From positions 15,573,691-15,637,690 of the forward strand of contig OZ023185.1 in assembly GCA_963995505.1 (NCBI GenBank): a stretch of DNA of 64,000 nucleotides, given 5' to 3'. The position numbers were made by a program, and so were the translations under genes. The stretch's first letter is position 1. The number at the start of each line of letters is the position of its first letter. Below are positions 12,651 through 23,159 of this stretch, one piece after another. The DNA is from Hypericum androsaemum. Its lineage: Eukaryota; Streptophyta; Magnoliopsida; Malpighiales; Hypericaceae. The notes beneath the pieces were generated by a model. The model was not told the DNA's origin, ran no database searches, and saw nothing but the letters and a program-made list of their open reading frames with translations.

Positions 12651-12737
12651 GTGGGGTCCACACTTTTAATTATCTTTTTCATACTAAAAAAAGAAAAGAA
12701 AATTATCTCTTCCCAATTTTCATTCGTAAACCATGAC

Positions 12738-13740
12738 TAGGGCTGAGCAAATTGACCGGACTGAGACTGGACTGAAAAAACCAGAACCGAAAATATGTAT
12801 ATTTCACAAACTAGACTGGACCAAATTTCAATCTGGTTCAGAACTAGAACCGAACCAAAGAACCAAACCCAAACCTCTTCACAGAAAATACAAGCGGCTT
12901 GTTTCAATTTCAAGTTCAAGTTCAACAAGCTTTAATTACAGAATACAAGTTCAAGTTTAACAAGCTTCAATTTTCCTATTATGATCTGACAAATCAACAC
13001 AAGTAATTAGCAGACTCCTTCCCTATAATGATTGCTTCTCGCCTTCTCCGGCAACACAAAATTTTGCAAAACCGCATCAACAATACCACAGACTACGAAG
13101 TTTCACAAGACCAAAAATAAAGCAAACAACTTGCAAGCACATACCGCTAATGTCTGTAAACCCAAAAGAATTAACAGTTCCAAGTCAATAAAACAAGGTC
13201 ACGAACACAAGATCATGAACACAAGGTCATTAAACCAAAACTTTAATTTAAACCCAAACCAAACAATGCCCATGCTAAAATCCCTAATTTAAATCCAAAC
13301 CAAATGATCCCCATGCTGAAATCCTTAATAAAAATACTAATTTAATAAAATTCTCAATTTTTAAACCTTAATTTATTTTTGAAATTTAGAATACTGAATA
13401 CCTACAAGGTGGACTCGGAGGCGTGGTGGTGGCTGAGAGGCGTCTGGTCTGGTCACTACCGTGGACTGTGGTATGCTGTGGAGTGTGGACTGTGGTGTTG
13501 TTTATTTTTTGTAGAGTGAGAGTGAGCGAGTGTATCGGGGAGAGAGAAGAGAAACATTTATATAGTTTCCAAATTTTCAGTCCGGTCATAGTCTTTCCAG
13601 TTTTGAGCAAAAAGACCCAGACCCGAACCGAAAATCAAATTTCACACATTTGTAGAACCAACTGGACCATTTTTTATTTTGGTCCGGTCTGGTCTAATTT
13701 ATTTCGGTTTGATATTTTTTAGTTTTTTTGCTCACCCCTA
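12738..13740. mobile_element. Non-autonomous hAT (Ac-like) element
   Basis: The 1,003-bp element starts TAGGGCTGAGCAAA and ends with the inverted form (reverse complement TAGGGGTGAGCAAA), the classic Ac-type hAT terminus. ACCATGAC (12730-12737) and ACCGTGAC (13741-13748) form an 8-bp target duplication with one mismatch. The interior carries repeated CCGGAC/GGTCCGG motifs near both ends, as hAT subterminal sites do, and no transposase. A GC-richer patch at 13390-13560 may be captured sequence but is not recognisable. Confidence 0.85.
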
Positions 13741-13748
13741 ACCGTGAC

Positions 13749-14013
13749 CACAATTTCCTCTCTCTCAAAGAGATGGAGAGAGAGATATCTAAGTTCGGGG
13801 AAGGTTCTCATCAAGGGTGTTTGTTGTTGCGCTGGGTCAAGGAGGATATCCTGGGTAGAGTTAGCTTGGGGACGAAGGAGGGAGTTGGGGTAAGTGTTGG
13901 GAAATAGTACGAAGGTGTTGAGTGGAGGATATTGTTTATGGAGGGTCCAGCGGGATGTGTCACTGGGTTCTAAGGCTCGGATTGTGGTGGAGGTGTTTGG
14001 GTGGAGCGTGGTG
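13749..14013. other. Flank of the solo LTR, no gene seen
   Basis: G-rich plus strand with repeated GGTGG and GGAGG phrases. The same kind of sequence resumes after the LTR at 15311, which shows that this was one continuous stretch before the LTR inserted. Confidence 0.5.
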
Positions 14014-14018
14014 GCTGT

Positions 14019-15305
14019 TGATGTGTGTCTAAAACACGCATTAAATGCATAGAATTTCGAGTTATTTTTGCATGTTTGTCTTTATTTTAGTATCATTCTA
14101 GTAAACATTTTAGTTTTGGGTGACTAATGAGTTCTGTGTGCTAAATTGTAGGAAAAGGAGGCAAATTTGGAAAGAAATTATACTTGAAGGAGTCCAACAG
14201 GGATATCTGACTTTCAAGGGCATTTTGGTCAATTTAGGAGCCGAATTAGAGGACGCGTATTTGATAGACAATTGAAGATCTTGCTTTCCTCTTTTCTAGA
14301 ATATAAAGAACGCCTAAATCGAAGATCGGAAGAGGAAGTTATGTCCACAATACTGAAGGCTGAATTGCAAGATTTTATTGACGAATATTCGGAACAATAT
14401 TAAAAATTATGTTTCTGCATCGCGGAGGACTCTCGAAACAACTTCTCTAGGTTTTTACACTTAGGAGGGCTTATATATAACCCTCTAGACTTATTTTTAC
14501 AGTAACTTTTTTATTCCAGAGAAAATACTTTTGATATTTTGTCTTTGCCAAGATTATGAGGAACTAAACCTCTAGGTTGATTCGAGAGAGGAGACCCAGG
14601 TTTTGGTTGTGAGGATCTTGGTTATTTAATTTAATTCAGTAGCATTTACTTATTTTTTGTGCTTGTTATTGCTCTTGAATTGTTTGCGGTTGTGAATTTA
14701 TTCTAGAACTGATTTGCCATTGATTCTTGATTAGCGGTTGCTGTTAGGAATTGAACTAGGAGCAGGGTTAATTCAGCGAAGAACGGTTGTTACCAAACTA
14801 ATTAACTAAGAATAAGTAAGGATAGTTTATAGATACCAAGGTTTTGAGTATAATCGCTAGGAGTAGGAACATTCGTTCTTAATGCTATCCCCTTATATGT
14901 CAAAATCGATTGATATTCTATCTATTAGGTGGTAAACAATTAGTTAGGCGATCGTTTGGCTAGTTGATATCGATGTTTGTAGTTTTTTCTTTGTAGTTGC
15001 GGGAGATTTACCCCTACTTGCTACATGTGTTAGATTATCTTTTGTGATCCAGTGATCAACCAACCTGTCGTGGTACTTCAATCTCGAATCTGCCGCTTTT
15101 CTCTCATTGATTTCTACTCTTACTTCTCTCTTTCGTGTTTGTTGATTTCGTTCAATCTACAATCTCACAACCCCCCTCGTTTAAATAGTTAAGTTAATTG
15201 AGTATTCGTTCCTCCTTGGATCTGACTCAGTATTTTTGCTTTCTTACTACAAATTAGTGAGCCGTGAATATCGGTTTATTTTGAGGGGCCTCAACACGCT
15301 CGTCA
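14019..15305 (+). mobile_element. Solo LTR, Athila/Tat-like
   Basis: A 1,287-bp unit starts TGATGTGTGTCTAAAAC and ends GCTCGTCA. It is bracketed by the same five bases GCTGT (14014-14018 and 15306-15310), the 5-bp duplication left by LTR retrotransposon integration. There is no interior and no second LTR, so it is the product of LTR-LTR recombination. The start resembles the Athila LTR at 37370 (TGATGAGTGTGTAAACGC) in layout but not in detail, so it is a different family of the same broad group. Confidence 0.85.
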
Positions 15306-15310
15306 GCTGT

Positions 15311-16925
15311 TGGATGTCCGGCAGATCTGGTGGGTGACGGTTGGGGACGAATCTGGGTTGGAGAGAGGTGGATAGGGGACGACAGTGAAGGCCTTTTCAT
15401 AAGTTCCGGTCGAACTGGCTCTTTTCGGTCAATACGAGGCTAAAAACTGCCCGATCGGACCAAAAAATAGATGGTTCGACCAGACCCTCTTTTTTCACTA
15501 AAAACGAGCCGCTGAAGTGAATGATTTGCGGTCCGACTACATTTTTTAAAACTATAATTTTTATCATAATCAAAATTTAAATTTGGATCATTCTCCGCCC
15601 ACATTTTTCCTGTACTATTAAAGCAAATACTCTATGTTTAGATCGTTTGATAGATTAGGGGATTAGAGTGTATAATTGTGTTCGCAATATTAACGTAGGG
15701 GATTACAGTGTAGAATTGTGTTCGCAATATTAATGCTCGAGTATGTCTCAAAGAAAATATTAACGCTCGAGCATTCATTTTTTTTAAGTCATTTTATAAA
15801 TTGAATTTTAACGTAATAAGACTTTAACGAACCATGTAGTTATAACCTTAAAAAAAATCTATGTTATAAATGTAATATTTAGATATTATAATAATTAATA
15901 AGCATTATTTATTAAAAAAATTTCGTAAATAACTATATCATGGGAGATATTTAAGCTTGCTTGTCCGCAAGTTTTACGAGCCTAAATATTGCCACGATCA
16001 TGGGATTGCCTGTAATTAATATTGGCGACTTGTTTTTTGTGAGGATAAATTAATATTGGCGACTTGGAACCTGCAACTTGTGTCCATTGTTCGCAGAGGT
16101 GTGGATCCCGTCAACGACAAAGTTGCGGGCGCGGGCCGGCTCCTAGTTTCCTCAAAATCTTCCATCCTGTAATATCAGTGAATGGTTTGTAAATTTTCAA
16201 AACTTTCGTCATTTTTATATTAAGCAATGTGTTATTTTCAACATGTATTTTTAAACGAGATTTATCAGGTCGAAGATTGTAAAGATTTTGATTTCGTAAA
16301 AACTAAAATGTTAACAGATTTTGAACATTTATAAATTAGTCTACCATTTTTATACTAAATAATATAGTATTTTCAACAAATCAAAATGGAGAACCACGAT
16401 TGATTGGTTCTGCACATTTATAACTGCGAATGTCAGAAATTTTATTGCATCTTCATCGTTGCTAGAGGTAGGTGTGAACTCTAATTTTTTTTAAATAAAT
16501 CGATGGACAAATCTGCTAACTTTTATTCAGCAAACAAAAAACTACAGTGTGTAAAACGAAGGGGACTAATTTCTTAGACTACATTTATCGGTGAACGGAT
16601 GTAATCTGCTCACCCAGTAAATAATTAATTTATCTTTTATCAAATTACTATTCAATCCAACCCAATCTTTTACTATCTTTATTGGTGATTACATCTAATT
16701 CGCTCACCAAATAAATAATTAATTCCTCTCTCATCCACGTATTATCTATAATTTAATTTATATTTACATATAAATTACAATAAACATATAAAATCATGCA
16801 TCCATAATTATAACAAGAAAAAAATTAAAATAAAATAACAAAATTAAGATTACAAAAATTGAAATACAAAATTAGAAAGAAAAAATTGAGCTACAAATGG
16901 ATGTCGAAATTACGTTTGAAGTCAA
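15311..16925. other. Intergenic, one local tandem duplication
   Basis: AT-rich DNA without a gene. A 41-bp unit is duplicated in tandem at 15655-15695 and 15696-15736, sharing AATTGTGTTCGCAATATTAA. The first 250 bases continue the G-rich flank interrupted by the solo LTR. Nothing else supportable. Confidence 0.5.
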
Positions 16926-16936
16926 TTGTCGAGCGA

Positions 16937-17050
16937 ATTTTTTTTTCGAAAGGTAGATTATTTACACCTAGATTACACCTGCCAGGGTTTGATCCCTGGA
17001 CCTCCGTCAAGTCATGAACGCCTTGTACCGCTAGGCTAAGTGCCCTTTAG
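16937..17050 (-). mobile_element. tRNA-derived SINE
   Basis: Read on the minus strand it begins AGGGCACTTAGCCTAGCGG (a box A-like promoter), carries GGGATCAAACCCTGG (a box B-like promoter and T-arm) and ends in a GTGTAAATAATC module plus a poly-A tract (T run at 16938-16946 on the plus strand). The same 11 bases, TTGTCGAGCGA, flank it at 16926-16936 and 17051-17061. This is a target-site duplication of the kind made by LINE-driven retroposition. It has no protein; its transcription would be by RNA polymerase III. Confidence 0.88.
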
Positions 17051-17061
17051 TTGTCGAGCGA

Positions 17062-18417
17062 GTTACGAGGATGAGATTCGATTGGAGAGCCACAACTTCT
17101 TACTCCAGAGTCCGATTGAGTTGATTCAAGTTGTTTTGTGAAGGTGAGACATATATCTACAATCTTTTAGTTTATGACTTCTCCAAATTCGGAGTGTAAA
17201 AATGTCAAAAATATGTTTGAAGTCAATAGTCGAGCGAGTGATGAGGACGAGTTTTGGTTGGGGAGCCACAAATTTTTATTCTGAAGTCCAAGGGATGATG
17301 ATCTCATTCTCTTTATTGTTCGCACAGATTCTCGTTTCATTGCACGTTACTGAAGTCTAGTCTATATAAATTTCGACCTAATAAATTTTATTTTTAAAAT
17401 TTTGAGTTAGATACGAAAATTTCATTCCTCATACACTCCTTCCCGGTCTAGTTGCAGAGATAATGTCCAAAATATATTGTGTTTTTTTAAAGTAATTTTT
17501 TATAAATCACCAAAATTACATATTAAATGTAAATCAAGTGTAGAGTTAATAAAATTGTATCTACTGACTTCATTAAAACCCACAAAACCTAGTAAAACAA
17601 ACAACTTCAGGTAAACACTACCGAGTGTTATCAAGTCTACACCCTAAACCCCCGAATACAATAACTAGCCCCTGGAGTTGCACAAGTTTACACTCTAAAC
17701 CTTGTTCAATATAGAGGAAAAATAATTGAAGTACGTACCTGATATTGTTTTCAAACCTTGAGCGGAATATTTATGTGGTTACAAACCCGACTCCCACTAT
17801 AAGTATCCCCCATAGCCCTCGCCCGATTGTGAGTATTCCATATGCTTACTTTACAATCTCCAATTAAATAGTACCAACAAGTACTTAATTAACTAGTGAG
17901 AGTTGTTTTAACTTAACTGAGATATTCAAATAGCATATTTCTCTTTCTCAGATAGAAGCGGGATCTTCATACATGAGTTGGTCAACGGATACATCTAAAA
18001 TTTGTAACATATCATTTCGAAGAATCTTCATGTAGTGAATGGTTATTGCACTTAATAACGCAATAGTGTTAAATATTTGTTGGTAGAATTTTGTCACCTT
18101 TCAAATCTTCTACATCAAGTCGTATAAACCAAAAGAAATCTCAAATTAAATAGTTTTCTCCAACGTCTTACTATATCACACCAGATGAATCCACGTCGCT
18201 AACTAGACATGTATATGTTATTTATATAATGAATTAAATTTTACCTGCTAAACACCTTAAAATTTCGACAAAACATGAAGATTCTGGCCATTCGAAGCTG
18301 TATTTCGCTTTTCTTGCAAGACTATCCATAGAAAATATTCAACTTAGTAAAACCATATGTGTCTTGGGATCTAATTTAAAAGAGTCCGTGTCTATTCCTT
18401 TTTTCTATTTCTCGCAG
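17062..18417. other. Upstream region of TPS D with a remnant of the TPS 5' end
   Basis: No gene is readable here. At about 17797-17840 a block reading ATAAGTATCCC then CATAGCCCTCG matches the sequence just upstream of the TPS C start (40365-40400). It is therefore a relic of the TPS promoter or 5' leader. No exon 1 or exon 2 follows it; DNA between it and 18418 looks unrelated to TPS. Confidence 0.5.
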
Positions 18418-18913
18418 ATGTGTTTCAGAAATTCATAGACAATGGAGAGATCAAGGAAGATTTCAATGATGATGTCAAAACGTTGTTAACTTTATACGAC
18501 GCTTCTTTCTTAGCGTACGAAGACGAAGGCGAAGACGATTTGATGTTTGATTATTCTTAGACATCCGATTTGATGTTTGATTAATTTATGTATGAGTAAA
18601 TATACAGGATGAATTAGCAAGAGGAGATAATATGAAGTCGATCCAATGCTACATGAACGAAAAAAGAGTGGAAGAGGAAGTCGCAAGGGAACACGTAAAA
18701 GACTTAATCGAGAAAACCTGGAAAATAATGAACAAAAATCTCACAGACGGATACCCATTCTCGGAGCCGGCCCTGATAGGAGCCTGTCAGAATCTAGCCA
18801 GAGCGGCTCAATACTTCTACAGGAATGGCGACGGACATGGTGTCACTCCGGACATTGGAACCAAAGTCCGTCTCGAGTGTCTCTTATTGGAACCTGTCCC
18901 GATTAATGAATGA
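18418..18913 (+). pseudogene. TPS D: truncated terpene synthase (part exon 3 joined to exon 7)
   Basis: After an acceptor at 18416-18417 the frame reads DVFQKF...[20 protein letters not shown], the start of TPS exon 3, and is lost near 18540. From 18608, after another acceptor (TATACAG), comes a whole intact 306-bp exon 7: DELARGD at its start, [18 protein letters not shown] near the end, and a TGA at 18911-18913. Exons 1, 2, 4, 5 and 6 are absent, so RRX8W and DDXXD are gone. A short direct repeat GATTTGATGTTTGATTA (18537 and 18569) lies at the junction and may mark the deletion. Exon 7 here keeps the sense codon that is TAG in TPS C. Confidence 0.88.
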
Positions 18914-19239
18914 GTTTGCCAAAAGAAACGAAGATACTAGACAAAGGAGTTTGAGAAGTGTTTCTTGTTTTCCCTCTTCCTTTCTTGTACGAGTGTCTAT
19001 TGGCTCCCACTTTGATTGCCTGGACATTTCATGACAGATTTGAAATCTCATGAAATCTTACAACGAGATTTGAACCCAATTCAAATCTTACAACGAGATT
19101 CCTCCCATAATTTTTTTATGGAGACATAAATTCTAGCCCAGCATCCACTCCGTATCTCCTTCAAAATATCAGAATAATTAATGGCATGTTGGTTTCTGAG
19201 AGATAGGGCATCAATTAATAAATGGAGATTTGTTGCAAC

Positions 19240-19827
19240 CAATGTCTTAAAACCTGCGGTTCAACTGACAATCTGGTCGGACACTACCTGGGACTAAACT
19301 TGGGTCAATTTTTGCCAAAAATCCAGAATACAGTTCGACCTGCCAAAATTTGGTCGGACCGTATGATCAGGTACTTCCGGATGACCCGGTTCGCCCGAAG
19401 CAGAAAAATTAATATTTATTTTTTCTATTTTATATGATTTAATTTGGAAACAAACCTCAACTTATACGCTCGAAGCGTGCACATCACTTTTGGATCACAA
19501 GAAACTTATTTTTTTAACAATTCTCGATAATATGTCAACTAAGTGAAACGAATTGGACTAATATGTCGAACACGAAAACTTGTATAATCATCTTTTTGTT
19601 TTTTTAGACTTGTTTAATTCAAATTTAAATACTTTGTTTGAATAAATTGTATATTAAAGTTGCTAAATATTTGAAATTATTTGGTATTTCATCATTTTTA
19701 TGTTAAATTAAATTAATTAAATATTATTTAATTATATTAATATAAAATAGAAAACTTGGTGTCTGGCCGAATGAACCAAAATTTTATGAATTTTAGGGTA
19801 CTTTTTGGCTCGGTTTTAAAAATATTA
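19240..19827. mobile_element. hAT-like MITE
   Basis: The 588-bp unit has related ends, CAATGTCTTAAAACC on the left and TAATATTTTTAAAACC as reverse complement on the right. GTTGCAAC (19232-19239) and GTTGCAAG (19828-19835) flank it, an 8-bp duplication with one mismatch. A GGTCGGAC motif inside resembles the arms of the 12193-12650 element. No protein. Confidence 0.6.
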
Positions 19828-20139
19828 GTTGCAAGTTGGTTTCTCGGTAAAAACAAAACAGAGATTCGCCGAGGACGTTTCTCGAAGGATTTGACTTGAA
19901 TCTTTGAAAGCCATGTTCATTGAACTTCCACGAATTAATCTCAAGTAGTCGCGTTATTAATTCTTTTGGAAAATTCGTTCAATTGTGTTATATTGGAAAA
20001 GTAAATTAAATTTCACGAGCTTAGGAGTGAGTAAAAAATTCAAAAGTATATAACCGATTGATCGAGACCAAAATATCGGTCTAGAATCAGATCCAAAAAA
20101 ATATTGTCGAGTAAAAATATTAATTCTTAGTTCTAATCC

Positions 20140-20430
20140 GGTTCTCTTTATTTAGAACAACCTAATCCAATCATTTTACGCCAGACCCACGTACATAGAA
20201 TAATATTCATCCATCCTCTTCGATGAGCAGAAAAAATTGGTTGACGTGGCTGGCCTAGTTGGCCGGGTAGATTCCAGGCAGGTCGGGGCAAGTCCGGGCA
20301 GTTGTCCGTGAACCTAAGTGATGTAAATTGAGTGAGGTTTGACTCGATTGATGAATTTTTTACCATAGAGTACTAAAGTAATTTTTTGCGATACCACAGT
20401 GTACTAAAATAGACTTTTTCTTTTAAATTA
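20140..20430. other. MULE-like terminal fragment
   Basis: The phrases ACCATAGAGTACTAAAGTAA and ATACCACAGTGTACT parallel those at 6455-6510 and look like one terminal arm of a Mutator-like element. No partner arm was found. Confidence 0.35.
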
Positions 20431-20484
20431 CATATGATTTTATGTGAAAATGGGTCAATTAAACTTCTGATGTTTGGCATATTC

Positions 20485-20825
20485 GGGACCGGATGTGGTC
20501 CTGGAGGACCACTCCAGCACCGTGCTGGAGGATTTTTATTAAAGGACACGTGGAGACTTTTTTGCAAAAATGCAGAAATACAGTAGAACAAAATGAAAAA
20601 AAGCCCACAACCATTGAATCGTAACTATGTAAACCATTGAATCGTAACTGGGTAACTGGAATGGTCCTGACTTATCCGGGACGGGATAAAACGGACCATT
20701 GAATCATAACTAAATAGACCATTGAATCATAACTAAATCAACCATTGAATAATAACTAAATCACCCATTTAATCGTCCAGGACGGTCCTGGTTGGATTTG
20801 GCCTTCCAGGACTAAATTCGCTCCC
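20485..20825. mobile_element. Mutator-type MITE with internal 23-bp repeats, copy 1
   Basis: Ends are GGGACCGGATGTGGTCCTGG and the inverted match at 20806-20825. GGCATATTC occurs on both sides (20476-20484 and 20826-20834), a perfect 9-bp target duplication typical of Mutator transposases. The interior carries repeats of ACCATTGAATCATAACTAAA about every 23 bp. The 28571-28957 element is the same family in the opposite orientation. Confidence 0.9.
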
Positions 20826-20971
20826 GGCATATTCGCCTCCCAGCTCCTTGTCTTATAGAAATCGATTGAAAATTTATCGAAGTTTGGTCTTATTATACTC
20901 TCAGGGTCCTCATTGATCTCAGTAAATTTTTTTCTTTTTTTCTCATGAAAAACACAAAATTATCCTTAAAA

Positions 20972-21006
<35 letters not shown>

Positions 21007-21829
21007 AACCAAAGAGGAACAGATTTTTTAAACAAGGCAACATCTTCAATCTTGGTTCACCTCCATTTTTCAAAAAGTAAAAAAAAAATATCAAGAACAT
21101 CATATATATTGGGGTAATTTTCCAAAAGGGAGTTTATTTCCCCGATAATTTCCTGAATGGGGTTGTCAGGGGATGTTTTCCTTGTCTGGGGTCGAGCCAG
21201 AAACCGCTCAGCGGGGAGTATTTTTGTTTTGCCAAAAACTGCTCCACCGGGTGCATTTTTTCGATTGCCAAAAACACTCCACCGAGAGCATTTTTTAGTT
21301 TGCCAAAAAATCGACCTCCACAATTTTAAATAAGCAATCTAACCAATCAATCTACAAGAGCCTATTGACTTATAAGTTTCTAATAAATAATATATTACAT
21401 ATATACGATTTCTATGAAATATGTAATATATTACATAAATATGGGTTCCAAACAAAATTACCCAAAGCGAAGAAAAATTACCGGAAAAATATTTTTTACC
21501 AAAAGCGGCTCCGCTGGGAGTATTTTTTGTTTTGCCAAAAACTGTTCTGCCGGGAGCGTTTTCTTTTTTGCCAAAAATTACTCCGTCGGGAGCGTTTTCT
21601 TTTTTTACCAATTTAATTATCCCATTTAAACCAGAACCCGGTCTTAACCATTATACAACTTGTTTATTAAAAATAAAGAGGAAGTAATGTTTATTAAAAA
21701 TAATAATATTTTGGAATTCTCTTTGATAAGGTTGCAATGAAAAATAACTCCAAATAAAAAATTCTATCTTGAAGTTAATATGAACAACTAATTTCGTAAT
21801 ATAATACACCCAGCTAAATACAAAAAAAA

Positions 21830-22190
21830 TAAAGACTTATTTCATAAATACATATTTCATAAGTACATATTTATTTAATAAATAATATATTTCATAAATA
21901 TATTTATCAAATATGTATTTATTTAAAAATAATATATTTCATAAATACATATTTATTTAATAAATAATATATTACATAAATACAAATATATATAATATAC
22001 ATAAATAATAATATATTACATAAATATAGATAATCTATTACATAAATATGTATTTATGAAATACATATTTATGTAATAAAAAATATTACATAAATACGTA
22101 TTTATGTAATAAATATTATTTTTATATAAATATGTATTTATGTAATATATTACATATTTCATAGAAATCATATATATGTACTATATTATT
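21830..22190. repeat. AT-rich imperfect tandem repeats
   Basis: Many variants of ATTTCATAAATACATATTTA and its inverse alternate in the core of the fold-back element. The sequence could itself form hairpins. No gene. Confidence 0.8.
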
Positions 22191-22213
22191 TATTACAAAG
22201 TTATAAGTCAATA

Positions 22214-22288
22214 GGCTCTTGTAGATTGGTTGGTTAGAGTGCTTATTTAAAATTGTGGAAGTCTTCGGTTTGATTCCGAACAAGAGCC
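22214..22288 (+). other. tRNA-like relic
   Basis: Seventy-five bases start GGCTCTT and end AAGAGCC, a perfect 7-bp acceptor stem, with a 5-bp T stem TTCGG/CCGAA round a TTTGATT loop and a D-loop-like GGTTGGTTAGA. The anticodon stem does not pair and the D stem is weak, so it is probably not a working tRNA. The first 45 or so bases are repeated inverted at 21309-21352 in the other arm, so the module belongs to the fold-back element. Confidence 0.5.
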
Positions 22289-22979
22289 ATTGTGTGTTTT
22301 TATTTGGATTTTCTCTCCCAAAAATGCTCCCGGTGGAGCGGTTTTTGGCAAACCAAAAAATGTTCTCGGTGGAACGGTTTTTGGCAAACCAAACAAAAAA
22401 TACTCCCTGTAGAGCGGTTTTTGGCAAAATAAAAAATGCTCCCCGCTGAGCAGTTTCTGGCTCGACCCTAGACAAAGAAAACATCCCCTGACAACCCCAT
22501 GCATGAAATTGTCGGAGAAATAAATCCCCTTTTGAAAAATTACCCTATATATTGCCTCTGACAAAAGTGAAAAACAAGACACCATCTTCAACCTGGTTTC
22601 ACCTCCATTTTCAATTTAGCCCCACCAAAATTCCTGATTTTTCCTCCCAAACCCTAAACCAGGGAAATGGGCTCTTTTGTCCCTTTCGAAGATCTCAATT
22701 GCTCCTAGAAGATCTTGGAAAATTGAAGAGGTTGTCCCTGGAAAGGAAACCTCTTTTGTCCCTTTCCACGATCTCAATTTCTCTCACACCCCTTCAATTT
22801 TTCACACCCCTTTATTTTATTTATATTATTTAATATGAATAATTATGGGTTAAGAAACTCAACATATTTCTCTCTTCATTTTTTTAACCAAAGTGCGAGC
22901 CTTTCGTTGGCTCCTTGAGGTTTCGCCGTCCGTTCTCGAGCCAAGACCAAGGGTTTCTGAAATTCCCTTTACTGGGTTT

Positions 22980-23125
22980 CTAAAAGTGGGTTGAGCCTCC
23001 CGCTGGTGCCCGCTTCGTCAAGGACAAGATGCTCGACGCAGGCGACGTCGTCTCCTTCCACCGAGCCGCTTCCAGGGACAACCTCTTCATCGACAGGCGG
23101 CGGGGAGTCGTCGGATGTTTTTTTT
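22980..23125 (+). pseudogene. B3-domain transcription factor fragment (RAV/NGATHA-like)
   Basis: One plus-strand frame (about 23008-23115) reads ARFVKDKMLDAGDVVSFHRA then NLFIDRRR. This is the C-terminal part of a plant B3 DNA-binding domain as found in RAV and NGATHA proteins, where the usual wording is FVKEKKLDAGDVVSFHR followed by LFIDWRRR. The conserved Trp is replaced by the following Arg. Nothing upstream or downstream continues the domain, and GC content is much higher than in the flanks. It is therefore a stray exon piece, perhaps carried by a transposon, not a gene. Confidence 0.75.
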
Positions 23126-23159
23126 AATTTTTGGGTTTGAATCTCGGTGTTCATAGTTA

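Larger units (their letters stand above)
21104..22556. mobile_element. Large fold-back element with tRNA-like modules and 37-bp repeats
   Basis: Left arm (about 21104-21445) and right arm (about 22110-22556) are inverted copies: GGGTAATTTTCCAAAAGGG outward, then GGTTGTCAGGGGATGTTTTC, then repeated units of about 37 bp built on GCCAAAAACNGCTCCNCCGGGAG, then a tRNA-derived stretch, then ATTACATA-rich DNA. A further run of the repeat units lies inside at 21495-21610. AT-rich short repeats fill the middle. There is no transposase frame. I could not settle a target duplication; GC-richer repeat units distinguish it from its surroundings. Confidence 0.65.

Noticed and set aside
13386..13722. Possible gene on either strand inside the hAT element
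   Set aside because: No domain, overlapping frames on both strands, and the region lies between confirmed transposon ends.
22214..22288. Functional tRNA gene
   Set aside because: Anticodon and D stems do not pair, and part of it is repeated in the inverted arm.
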